Assembly: GCA_002392835.1 (NCBI GenBank)
Contig: DGHX01000055.1
Span: 2,071-13,888, forward strand
Origin: Prevotella sp. UBA3837
GTDB taxonomy: Bacteria; Bacteroidota; Bacteroidia; Bacteroidales; Bacteroidaceae
Reading direction: 5' to 3'
Length of the DNA: 11,818 nucleotides
Shown here: piece after piece, positions 5,984 through 11,818 of the stretch
How the letters are laid out: each line of letters begins with the position of its first letter
Position numbering within the stretch: position 1 is the first letter of the stretch
Notes under the pieces: generated by a model
What the model was told of the DNA's origin: nothing
Database searches by the model: none
What the model saw: only the letters and a program-made list of their open reading frames with translations
Made by a program: the position numbers and the translations under genes

Positions 5984-8290
5984 ATGATGAAGAAATTCTA
6001 CACTTTTCTCACCCTGGCCCTGCTCGCCCTGACGGCGCAGGCCCAGGACGACCTGACCTGGTGGGGCTACTACACCAACCAGTCGACCAGCCTTACCGGA
6101 AACTATCAGCTGGGTACCTACGAAGCTGCTATGTTCGTAGCTGGCGATGGTGCTCTTCAGGGAGCCAGCATAGAGGCTTTCCGTGCACAGACACGCTTGT
6201 ACAGTAATGCCAAGAACTTCAAGTTCTGGGTGCGTGCAACCCTTGATGGTGAGAATTTGGCTGAGGCAGTGCCCGAGACACTCTCCAGCTCGTCGGCCTC
6301 GATGACCACCGCCTCGCTGACTGAGCCCTTTGCCGTACCGGGCGAGGGACTCTATGTGGGCTACACCTTTGAGCTTTCCAGCTGGTACAGCGACTACGAC
6401 TATACGCCCCTTGTCTACGCCCAGAGTGCCGTGGAGAAGGGCTTCTACCTGAAGCAGCCCGGCGAGACGGCCTTCACCGACAAGTCGTCGACGGGTTGCC
6501 TGGCCATGCAGGTGGGCTTCAAGGCTCCCGCCGTCACCATGTGGTGGGGCAACTACACCGGCACCGAGCAGACCGGCCTGGCCGGCAACAACAAGGTGCC
6601 CGGCAGCTACGAGGCCGCTATGTTCGTGGCTGGCGACGGTGCCCTGAAGGATGCCGACATCACCGCCATCCGCATACAGACGCGCCTCTCGGCCAGCAGC
6701 TCGGAGAACGTGAAGTTCTGGCTGCGCTCCGCCCTCGACGGTGAGAACCTCGTCGAGGTGACCCCCGAGACGGTGGCCGGCAGCGGCTACACCACCGTGC
6801 AGCTGCCACAGGCCTATAAGATTCCCGCCGAGGGCGTCTACGTGGGCTACAGCTTCCGCGTCACCACATGGTGGAACGAGTACGAGGGTACGCCCGTGGT
6901 CTACGCCCGCAAGGTGGTGGAGAAGGGCTTCTACCTGAAGCAACCCGAGGAGGCAGAGTTTACCGACAAGTCGTCGACGGGCTGTCTGGCCGCACAGATT
7001 GAGGTCAGCAGCAGCTCGATGACCAGCGACGCCGCACAGGTGGCCGACGACCTCGACGACATCGTGGCCCTCGTGGGCCAGCCCGTCAGCGTCAGCCTCA
7101 CCATCACCAACCAGGGGGCTGCCGGTGTGCAGAGCATCGGCTATGTGTGCACTGTTGACGGCGTGGCCGGACAGGAGCACACCGTCGTGCTGCCCACGCC
7201 TATCGATGCCATGCTCGGTGCCAAGGCCGCAGTGGCCGTAGAACTCGACGCCCTCACCGCTGCCGGACAGCAGGAGGTGGAGATAGAGATTACGAAGGTG
7301 AACGGCAACGCCAACGGCATCACCGGCAAGAAGGCGAAGTGCTCCGTATACGTCACCGCCATCACCGAGAGCGCTCCGCGCAAGGCCGTGGCCGAGATCT
7401 TCGTCGGCGCATCGCAGTACAACTCGCCCCGCGGTTATGTGGGTGCCGAGCTGCTGGCCAAGAACGAGAACATCATTCCCGTGCTCATCGACTACTACAG
7501 CGGCACCTTCGCCGTGAGCAGCTATGCCGACTTCCAGAAGAACTACAACGCCACCTCGTTCACCAACAAGTATGCCACTTATCCCGTGGCCGAGGTGAAC
7601 CGCGCCTTCACCACCGACCCCTACTTTGGCAACACCGCCGCTCCCTATCACTATGCTTCCGAGCCCCTCATCGCTGCCACGCTGAGCGAGCCCACCGAGG
7701 CCGCCGTCACCGTTGAGGCCGACTGGAGCAAGGAGGATGCCGACTCGGTGGTCATCAACGCCACAGCCACCTTCAAGGCCGACTTCAAGAGCGCTCCCTA
7801 CCGCCTGGCCTTCGTGCTCGTGGCCGACGGCCTGGTGCGCGACGTGAACAACTACGTCTGCTACCAAAAGACCAACTATCCCGATGACGACATGTACTAC
7901 TGGCGCGAGGGTGACGGTGCCTCGTACACCGTGAAGGAGTATGTGCACAACAACATGGCCATTGCCTCGAGCGACGTCACCGGCATAGCCGGCAGCCTGC
8001 CTAAGAACATCACCGCCGGCGTGGCCAACAGTTGCGAGAGCGGTCTGAAGATGCCCGCCTGGGAGGGTCAGGAACCCACCAACGTGCGCGTGCTGGCACT
8101 GCTCATCAACAAGGACACCAAGCGCATCGTCAACGCTGCCATCGCCCCCGTGGGTGCCACGGCTACGGCCATCGAGACCGTGAAGCAGTCCGCAGCACAG
8201 CAGCAGCGCATCTACAACCTCAACGGTCAGCTGGTGAAGAACGCCCAGAAGGGCCTCTACATCATCGACGGACGCAAGGTGATGAAGTAA
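5984..8290 (+). CDS. Exported Omp28-like paralogue with duplicated N-terminal module and no CxxC cysteines
   Basis: The protein has 768 residues, and ATG 5987 is an equally possible start. A signal peptide (MMKKFYTFLTLALLALTAQAQ) precedes two tandem modules of about 160 residues, each opening with WWG.Y and sharing YEAAMFVAGDGAL, KFW.R..LDGENL, YVGY.F and EKGFYLKQP...FTDKSSTGCLA. A domain equivalent to the thioredoxin-like part of the upstream protein follows near residue 465. Where that protein has GTWCSACPRG, this one has GASQYNSPRG, so both cysteines are gone and redox chemistry through this site is unlikely. The last 30 residues (IYNLNGQLVKNAQKGLYIIDGRKVMK) form an intact sorting tail. 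It is the last gene of the operon, ahead of the terminator at 8345. A binding or structural role is inferred. Confidence 0.8.
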   Translation: MMKKFYTFLTLALLALTAQAQDDLTWWGYYTNQSTSLTGNYQLGTYEAAMFVAGDGALQGASIEAFRAQTRLYSNAKNFKFWVRATLDGENLAEAVPETLSSSSASMTTASLTEPFAVPGEGLYVGYTFELSSWYSDYDYTPLVYAQSAVEKGFYLKQPGETAFTDKSSTGCLAMQVGFKAPAVTMWWGNYTGTEQTGLAGNNKVPGSYEAAMFVAGDGALKDADITAIRIQTRLSASSSENVKFWLRSALDGENLVEVTPETVAGSGYTTVQLPQAYKIPAEGVYVGYSFRVTTWWNEYEGTPVVYARKVVEKGFYLKQPEEAEFTDKSSTGCLAAQIEVSSSSMTSDAAQVADDLDDIVALVGQPVSVSLTITNQGAAGVQSIGYVCTVDGVAGQEHTVVLPTPIDAMLGAKAAVAVELDALTAAGQQEVEIEITKVNGNANGITGKKAKCSVYVTAITESAPRKAVAEIFVGASQYNSPRGYVGAELLAKNENIIPVLIDYYSGTFAVSSYADFQKNYNATSFTNKYATYPVAEVNRAFTTDPYFGNTAAPYHYASEPLIAATLSEPTEAAVTVEADWSKEDADSVVINATATFKADFKSAPYRLAFVLVADGLVRDVNNYVCYQKTNYPDDDMYYWREGDGASYTVKEYVHNNMAIASSDVTGIAGSLPKNITAGVANSCESGLKMPAWEGQEPTNVRVLALLINKDTKRIVNAAIAPVGATATAIETVKQSAAQQQRIYNLNGQLVKNAQKGLYIIDGRKVMK
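6431..6980 (+). repeat. Near-identical DNA segments within the tandem WWG modules
   Basis: A stretch of 26 bp, starting GTGGAGAAGGGCTTC, is identical at 6431-6456 and 6917-6942. It is followed in each copy by a shared segment coding FTDKSSTGCLA. The offset is 486 bp, or 162 codons. Identity at codon level points to a recent duplication or gene conversion between the two modules. Confidence 0.75.
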
Positions 8291-8344
8291 GGCTGACGGC
8301 AGGCGTACAGCCTGTAAACGTTTGCACTACACATTATTATTAAT

Positions 8345-8378
8345 AAGGCCGCTTGGACACCCTTCCAAGCGGCTTTTT
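8345..8378 (+). terminator. Rho-independent terminator of the secreted-protein operon
   Basis: The stem GCCGCTTGG (8348-8356) pairs perfectly with CCAAGCGGC (8365-8373), with an 8-nt loop. A run of five T follows (8374-8378) and A residues precede the stem. It lies 55 bp after the last stop codon of the operon. Confidence 0.85.
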
Positions 8379-8381
8379 GCG

Positions 8382-8389
8382 TAACTTTG
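8382..8389 (+). promoter_or_regulatory. Probable -7 box of the alpha-amylase promoter
   Basis: TAACTTTG fits TAnnTTTG. No TTTG is found 19-21 bp upstream, because that position falls inside the terminator hairpin, so an activator may be needed. The leader to the ATG at 8421 would be about 25 nt. Confidence 0.5.
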
Positions 8390-8420
8390 CAACACCGAAA
8401 CTATTTTATTATGCCCTGAT

Positions 8421-10430
8421 ATGAAGAAGACATTTGCACTTGCAGCGCTCCTCATGGGAGCCGTGACGCTGGGGTTCACCTCCTGCGGCGACGACGATGA
8501 CCCCGTTGATGTACCCGTGCCTCAGCCCGAACCCGAGCCGGAACCTCAGCCTGAACCGGAGCCGGAGCCCGGCGGACAGGCTGCCGTGGGCTGGCCCGCC
8601 GCATACGGAGGCGTGATGCTGCAGGCCTTCTACTGGGACAGCTTCGACGACACACAGTGGACCGTGCTCGAACAGCAGGCCGACCAGCTCGCCGGAACCT
8701 TCGACCTGGTGTGGCTGCCGCAGAGCGGCAACTGCGGCGGGCAGTCGATGGGCTATGACGACCTCTACTGGTTCAGCGACTACAACAGCTCCTTCGGCAA
8801 CGAGCAGCAGCTGCGCTCGCTCATCGGCACCCTGAAGCAGAAGCAGATAGGAACCATAGCCGACGTGGTCATCAACCACCGCCGGAACCTCTCGAACTGG
8901 GTGGACTTCCCCAAGGAGACCTATAAGGGCGTGACCTACCAGATGACATCGACCGACATCGTGGCCAACGACGACAACGGGGCCACGAAGACCTGGGCCA
9001 CGCAGAACGGCTACGCACTGTCGAAGAACAGCGACTCGGGCGAGGGATGGGACGGCATGCGCGACCTGGACCACCGCAGCCAGAACGTGCAGGCATGTGT
9101 GAAGGCATACCTCGACTTCCTGCTCCACGACCTGGGCTACTGCGGCTTCCGCTACGACATGGTGAAGGGCTACTCGGCATCGTTCACCGCCCAGTATAAC
9201 AGCGTGGCACAACCCGACTTCAGCGTCGGCGAGTGTTGGGACGGCACCACCGTCATCAAGAACTGGATTGACGGCACGGCCATCGACGGAAAGCCGCAGA
9301 GCGCCGCCTTCGACTTCCAGTTCCGCTACACCGTGCGCAATGCCATGAACAACGCCAACTACCAGAGCCTGGGGCTGCAGAACGACGGCAACTGGCCCCT
9401 GGTGAGCAGCAACCTGAGCAACGGCAGCTACCGCCGCTATGCCGTGACCTTCGTGGAGAACCACGACACCGAGCGGCGCAGCAACGCTGCACAGGATCCG
9501 CTGACGAAGGACACGCTGGCCGCCAACGCCTACATGCTGGCCATGCCTGGCACGCCCTGTGTCTTCCTGAAGCACTGGCAGGCCTATCCCGCGCAGATAA
9601 AGGCCATGGTGGCCGCCCGCAAGCTGGCCGGCATCAACAACGAGAGCAGCTACAAGACGGAGCGCTCCACCCGCAGCTTCTACATCAACACGGTGCAGAC
9701 CGACGGCAAGGACCGCCTGATGGTCTACGTGGGCAACAGCACCGACGGCGAGGCATACATCGACGCCACGCAGTGGGTGAAGGCCGTTGAGGGTTATCAC
9801 TACGCCTACTACCTGCCGCGCACGCTGAACACAGCCTATGCCGACCTGCCCAGCGGCACCTACGAGGGGGCGCAGACCGTGCGCCTGTCGGCACTCAGCA
9901 GCACTGACGGCGCACAGCTCGTCTACACCCTCGACGGCTCGCAGCCCACGGCAGCCAGCACGCCCGTAGCGAGCGGCTTCACCGTGACCATACCCTCGGG
10001 GGCCACCACCACGCTGCGCTTGGCCCTGCTCGTGGGCGGACAGCTGAGCGGTGCCACGGAGCGCACCTACGTGGTGAAGCAGAAGGAGAGCGAGAAGCCC
10101 GTGGAAATTCCGGCCTTCTGCACCGTGAACAGCGGCGAGACATGCGCCTTCTTCGAGGCTCCGTCGACGTGGACGCAGACCGTGAAGTGCTGGGCATGGA
10201 TAACCGACGGCGCCAACTTCACCGGCGGCACCTGGCCCGGCACCGACTGTCAGCTCTTAGGCACGGCGGCCAATGGCAACAAGGTGTGGAAGTGGAGCTA
10301 CAGCGGCTCGCTGACCACGCGCCCGCAGTTCATCATCTTCAGCGACAACGGGTCGCCACAGACCGATGACCTGCCGTTCCAGAACGGTGGCTACTACAAC
10401 AAGGAAGGCCTGCGGGGAGTGGTGAAATGA
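8421..10430 (+). CDS. Surface lipoprotein alpha-amylase, GH13 family, with starch-binding-like C-terminus
   Basis: The protein has 669 residues. The signal peptide ends in lipobox FTSC (C22), followed by GDDDD, an acidic run of the kind that sends Bacteroidetes lipoproteins to the cell surface. A Pro-Glu linker (about residues 36-50) leads into a GH13 barrel. All four conserved regions are present: DVVINH (148-153), GFRYDMVKG (242-250, nucleophile D246), GECW (270-273, acid E271) and VENHDTE (345-351, D349). It should cut alpha-1,4 links in starch or related glucans. After the barrel, SSTDGAQLVYTLDGSQPT resembles a chitobiase C-terminal (CHB_HEX) beta-sandwich. The last 100 residues (FTGGTWPG, VWKWSY, FIIFSDNGSPQTDDLPFQNG) resemble a CBM26-type starch-binding module. 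The final AAA TGA is formed by the repeat array that follows. No SusC/SusD pair is visible nearby. Confidence 0.92.
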   Translation: MKKTFALAALLMGAVTLGFTSCGDDDDPVDVPVPQPEPEPEPQPEPEPEPGGQAAVGWPAAYGGVMLQAFYWDSFDDTQWTVLEQQADQLAGTFDLVWLPQSGNCGGQSMGYDDLYWFSDYNSSFGNEQQLRSLIGTLKQKQIGTIADVVINHRRNLSNWVDFPKETYKGVTYQMTSTDIVANDDNGATKTWATQNGYALSKNSDSGEGWDGMRDLDHRSQNVQACVKAYLDFLLHDLGYCGFRYDMVKGYSASFTAQYNSVAQPDFSVGECWDGTTVIKNWIDGTAIDGKPQSAAFDFQFRYTVRNAMNNANYQSLGLQNDGNWPLVSSNLSNGSYRRYAVTFVENHDTERRSNAAQDPLTKDTLAANAYMLAMPGTPCVFLKHWQAYPAQIKAMVAARKLAGINNESSYKTERSTRSFYINTVQTDGKDRLMVYVGNSTDGEAYIDATQWVKAVEGYHYAYYLPRTLNTAYADLPSGTYEGAQTVRLSALSSTDGAQLVYTLDGSQPTAASTPVASGFTVTIPSGATTTLRLALLVGGQLSGATERTYVVKQKESEKPVEIPAFCTVNSGETCAFFEAPSTWTQTVKCWAWITDGANFTGGTWPGTDCQLLGTAANGNKVWKWSYSGSLTTRPQFIIFSDNGSPQTDDLPFQNGGYYNKEGLRGVVK

Positions 10431-10543
10431 AAAATGAAAAATGAGAAATGAAAAATGAAAAATGAAAAATTGGCTACCGCCTCCGTTACAGTGCGGTAGC
10501 CAATTTTTCATTTTTCATTTCTCATTTTTCATTTTTCATTTTT
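10425..10543. repeat. Heptamer (AAAAATG) inverted array between two convergent genes
   Basis: Left units from 10430 are AAAAATG, AAAAATG, AGAAATG, AAAAATG and AAAAATG; the right side holds CATTTTT units to 10543, with one CATTTCT. Arms 10430-10480 and 10493-10543 pair over 51 bp with only two mismatches around a 12-nt loop. The variant unit sits one heptad out of register between the arms, which suggests units were copied or slipped after the inverted repeat formed. Both flanking stop codons are part of the array. Confidence 0.9.
10468..10508. terminator. Bidirectional terminator core of the convergent hairpin
   Basis: The GC-rich stem TTGGCTACCGC (10470-10480) pairs with GCGGTAGCCAA (10493-10503) around loop 10481-10492. 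It has A-rich sequence on the left and T-rich on the right, so it can stop transcription of the amylase on the plus strand and of the lipoprotein on the minus strand. Confidence 0.8.
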
Positions 10544-11042
10544 GATATTCTCGCACGCCCTTCAGCACCTGGAGTACCTCGGCGTCGTTGATGTCCTCGA
10601 CATTGCTGCCCACGCGCACCACGGCTTCGTTCACCTGAGCGAGGTAGGCCACCTTGAAGTCGCCCTCGTTCTTGTACACCTGCCATGTGCGGCCGTCGAC
10701 GGTGATGTCGGCCTGGCGCTCACCCTTCATGTTGGGCTCCCACTCGGCAATCTGGCTCTTTGCGCCCTCCTTGAAGTCGAGCTTCTTGTCGCCCTTGGTC
10801 ACAATCATGTTCGAGGCGTACTGCTTCGACTCCCAGTCGGCGGGGATGGCCACCTGGTAGGCCTGTCCGCGGCTCTCAATCTTGGCGGGAGCTGCCTCAG
10901 CGGCGGGAGCGGCCTCGGCCTGCTCGGTGGCCTGCTCGCCCTCAGCGGGCGTCTCGGCCTTCTCACCCTTGTTGCCACCACACGATGCCATTGCCAGAGC
11001 TGCTACGGCTGCAACGGCGAAACTGAAAAATGCTTTCTTCAT
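10536..11042 (-). CDS. Small lipoprotein of unknown function
   Basis: The protein has 168 residues. The signal peptide MKKAFFSFAVAAVAALAMASC ends in lipobox MASC, with C21 as the lipidated residue. A low-complexity Ala/Glu/Pro linker (about residues 29-55) then spaces a compact C-terminal domain from the membrane. That domain (YQVAIPADWESKQYASNMIVTKGDKKLDF ... WQVYKNEGDFKVAYLAQVNEAVVRVGS) looks like an alternating beta-strand fold. I do not recognise the family. After the cysteine comes GGNKGEK rather than an acidic run, so a periplasm-facing location is as likely as the surface. It has its own upstream -7 box and converges on the amylase gene. The last codon and stop (AAA TGA) are made by the repeat array. 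Confidence 0.8.
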   Translation of the reverse strand: MKKAFFSFAVAAVAALAMASCGGNKGEKAETPAEGEQATEQAEAAPAAEAAPAKIESRGQAYQVAIPADWESKQYASNMIVTKGDKKLDFKEGAKSQIAEWEPNMKGERQADITVDGRTWQVYKNEGDFKVAYLAQVNEAVVRVGSNVEDINDAEVLQVLKGVREYQK

Positions 11043-11122
11043 TGTTTTTTGTTTTTGAAATGTTGATAATAAAAGGTTGTTTTAATAAACCTGTCTGTTT
11101 AGGGCAGATTTGAATTATCCTG

Positions 11123-11130
11123 CAAAATTA
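11123..11130 (-). promoter_or_regulatory. Probable -7 box for the small lipoprotein gene
   Basis: TAATTTTG on the minus strand fits TAnnTTTG. No TTTG lies about 20 bp upstream. The predicted leader is long, about 75 nt to the ATG at 11042. Confidence 0.55.
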
Positions 11131-11143
11131 AAAAGAAACGGGC

Positions 11144-11185
11144 ATAACGCCGTTATCATTTCGTAAAATAAAGCTATCATTTCGT
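11144..11185. promoter_or_regulatory. Direct repeats 21 bp apart upstream of the lipoprotein promoter
   Basis: TATCATTTCGT occurs at 11154-11164 and again at 11175-11185, an offset of 21 bp or two helical turns. It overlaps a 13-bp palindrome, ATAACGCCGTTAT (11144-11156). The repeats begin about 24 bp upstream of the -7 box, where an activator would sit. The two-turn spacing resembles LytTR-type regulator sites, but the regulator is unknown. Confidence 0.45.
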
Positions 11186-11265
11186 GAAAGGCGGGAAAAA
11201 AGTCAAAGAAATAGACGATTGTTGTACCTGTTGAGACAATTGTGGCTCTTCGTTGGCTTCGCCCT

Positions 11266-11391
11266 TCACTTCTGGCGGCAGTTCTCAGTGTAGTCCTTCA
11301 GGTCGCTCTGGTCGCGCATTCGTAGTGCAGCTATCCATACGAGCTCTTGCCTCTCCCCCTTCTTGCACTGGCATTCATGCGAACTCATCAT
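11266..11391 (-). CDS. Possible small protein of 41 residues
   Basis: A short frame begins with two ATG codons (11391-11386). It encodes MMSSHECQCKKGERQELVWI, then AALRMRDQSDLKDY, then TENCRQK and a TGA stop. The composition looks like a real soluble protein: mixed charged and aliphatic residues, a helix-like middle and a CxC pair near the start. The HECQC motif and C38 could bind a metal. I do not recognise a family. No strong promoter is visible; TAACTTTT (11419-11412) is a degenerate -7 candidate. Because the frame is short, chance is not excluded. Confidence 0.45.
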   Translation of the reverse strand: MMSSHECQCKKGERQELVWIAALRMRDQSDLKDYTENCRQK

Positions 11392-11722
11392 AAATTATTG
11401 GTGTCCGGGGAAAAAGTTAGACAATTCTCAGATACTAAGAGTTTAATAGTGTTTTGAAGGAATTGGTAATGCGGGGACTTGGAAGCGGCCTGAAAGGCCA
11501 GCAAGCACATAGCCCAGGGCATCGCCCTGGGTTTGGTTGCAATAGCAGGATCGCCCTGAAAGGGCAAAAGCATTGATTTTCAGTGCTTTTGCCCTTTCAG
11601 GGCGAAATTAGCGACATCGTTTACCCAGGGCGATGCCCTGGGCTATGTGCTTATTGGCCTTTCAGGCCGCTTTCTCTGGACAACAATAATCATAAATAAA
11701 CTACTTTTCCTGCACTGGCATT
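11364..11722 (+). repeat. 12-bp direct repeats flanking the palindromic element
   Basis: TGCACTGGCATT occurs at 11364-11375 and 11711-11722, on either side of the large palindrome. The distances to the palindrome differ (about 107 and 38 bp), so this is not a simple target-site duplication. Confidence 0.5.
11483..11672. repeat. Large nested palindromic element in the intergenic region
   Basis: Outer arms 11483-11532 and 11623-11672 match over 48 of 50 bp. Inner arms 11551-11576 and 11580-11605 match over 25 of 26 bp around a 3-nt loop. The arms are separated by unpaired spacers of 18 and 17 nt. Smaller palindromes sit inside the arms: GGCCTGAAAGGCC, CCCAGGGC-ATC-GCCCTGGG and GCCCTGAAAGGGC. 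The layout recalls dispersed REP-like or non-autonomous elements, and I have an impression of similar motifs in other Bacteroidetes genomes. It could fold as RNA from either strand. The rest of 11392-11735 shows no gene. Confidence 0.85.
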
Positions 11723-11735
11723 GAAAATCAATAGG

Positions 11736-11818
11736 TTAGAAGGAATATGTTGCACCTAAAGCTGCACCTGAAGCTGCACCTGAAGCTGCACCAGCTGCTG
11801 TCCCTGTTGCTGCTCTTA
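11736..11818 (-). CDS. Possible C-terminus of a minus-strand gene running off the window
   Basis: Read on the minus strand, the edge encodes an Ala/Gly-rich tail, AASGAASGAALGATYSF, then TAA (11738-11736). A terminal Phe after alternating residues would fit an envelope protein end. The plus strand is an alternative: one frame reads APKAAPEAAPEAAPAA, a typical flexible linker, but a TAG stop lies just upstream with no start codon between. Only 83 bp are visible, so direction and reality are both uncertain. Confidence 0.3.
   Translation of the reverse strand, partial: RAATGTAAGAASGAASGAALGATYSF
11752..11799 (+). repeat. 12-bp tandem repeat at the right edge
   Basis: Four units of 12 bp: GCACCTAAAGCT, GCACCTGAAGCT, GCACCTGAAGCT and GCACCAGCTGCT. 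The period is a multiple of three, as expected of a repeat inside a coding sequence, in contrast to the 7-bp arrays elsewhere. Confidence 0.8.

Noticed and set aside
5951..7948. Open frame of 665 codons on the minus strand.
   Set aside because: Antisense to the duplicated paralogue; its apparent repeats only mirror the repeats of the real gene.
8512..8572. Proline-glutamate repeat in the amylase as another heptamer array.
   Set aside because: Its period is 6 bp (Pro-Glu codons), and it is a common flexible linker after a lipid anchor.
8409..9800. Open frame of 463 codons on the minus strand.
   Set aside because: Antisense to the GH13 gene, whose four catalytic regions are intact.
10542..11066. 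Plus-strand frame of 174 codons.
   Set aside because: Antisense to the lipoprotein gene, which has a clear lipobox and promoter.
11388..11573. Minus-strand frame of 61 codons across the palindrome.
   Set aside because: Most of it is the palindromic element translated; no credible start signal or protein-like composition.

Overview
The window looks like a chromosomal segment of a Bacteroidales bacterium, most likely Prevotella or a close relative. Three things point there. Promoters have the Bacteroidetes form, a TAnnTTTG -7 box with a TTTG -33 box 19-20 bp upstream. Secreted proteins end in the short sorting-type tail typical of the group (a DLQGR...KGLYI..GRK pattern). Lipoproteins carry an acidic run right after the lipid cysteine. 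Most genes are GC-rich (65% in 901-960). The toxin-antitoxin pair is visibly poorer in GC (about 46% in 1921-2040).

Layout. Left, minus strand: antitoxin (2093-2299), RelE/ParE-type toxin (1786-2112) and a secreted M6 zinc metalloprotease (1-1789, running off the left edge) form a tight overlapping series behind one good promoter at 2328-2359. Facing away from it is a plus-strand promoter (2376-2406). It drives three closely spaced genes for exported proteins: a duplicated beta-rich protein (2433-4091), an Omp28/thioredoxin-like protein with a CxxC site (4105-5958), and a paralogue with a doubled N-terminal module and no CxxC cysteines (5984-8290). A terminator at 8345-8378 closes this set and overlaps the start of the next unit, a surface lipoprotein GH13 alpha-amylase with a starch-binding-like C-terminus (8421-10430). 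A small minus-strand lipoprotein (10536-11042) converges on the amylase. The two are separated by a 51-bp hairpin built of 7-bp repeats, whose arms supply both stop codons.

The right end (11043-11818) is mostly non-coding. It holds a promoter with 21-bp-spaced direct repeats, a previously hidden 41-codon ORF (11266-11391), a nested palindrome of about 190 bp (11483-11672), and a 12-bp tandem repeat at the edge that may be the end of another gene.

The genes look like an export-oriented set: a protease, sorting-tail proteins and a starch-degrading lipoprotein. The most unusual theme is a family of heptameric (7-bp) purine-rich repeat arrays fitting RTGANRR. They occur at three places with different sequences: inside the protease, inside the sorting tail of the Omp28-like protein, and across the convergent gene ends. 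The second point of interest is the ATGA overlap coupling a secreted protease to a toxin-antitoxin operon.
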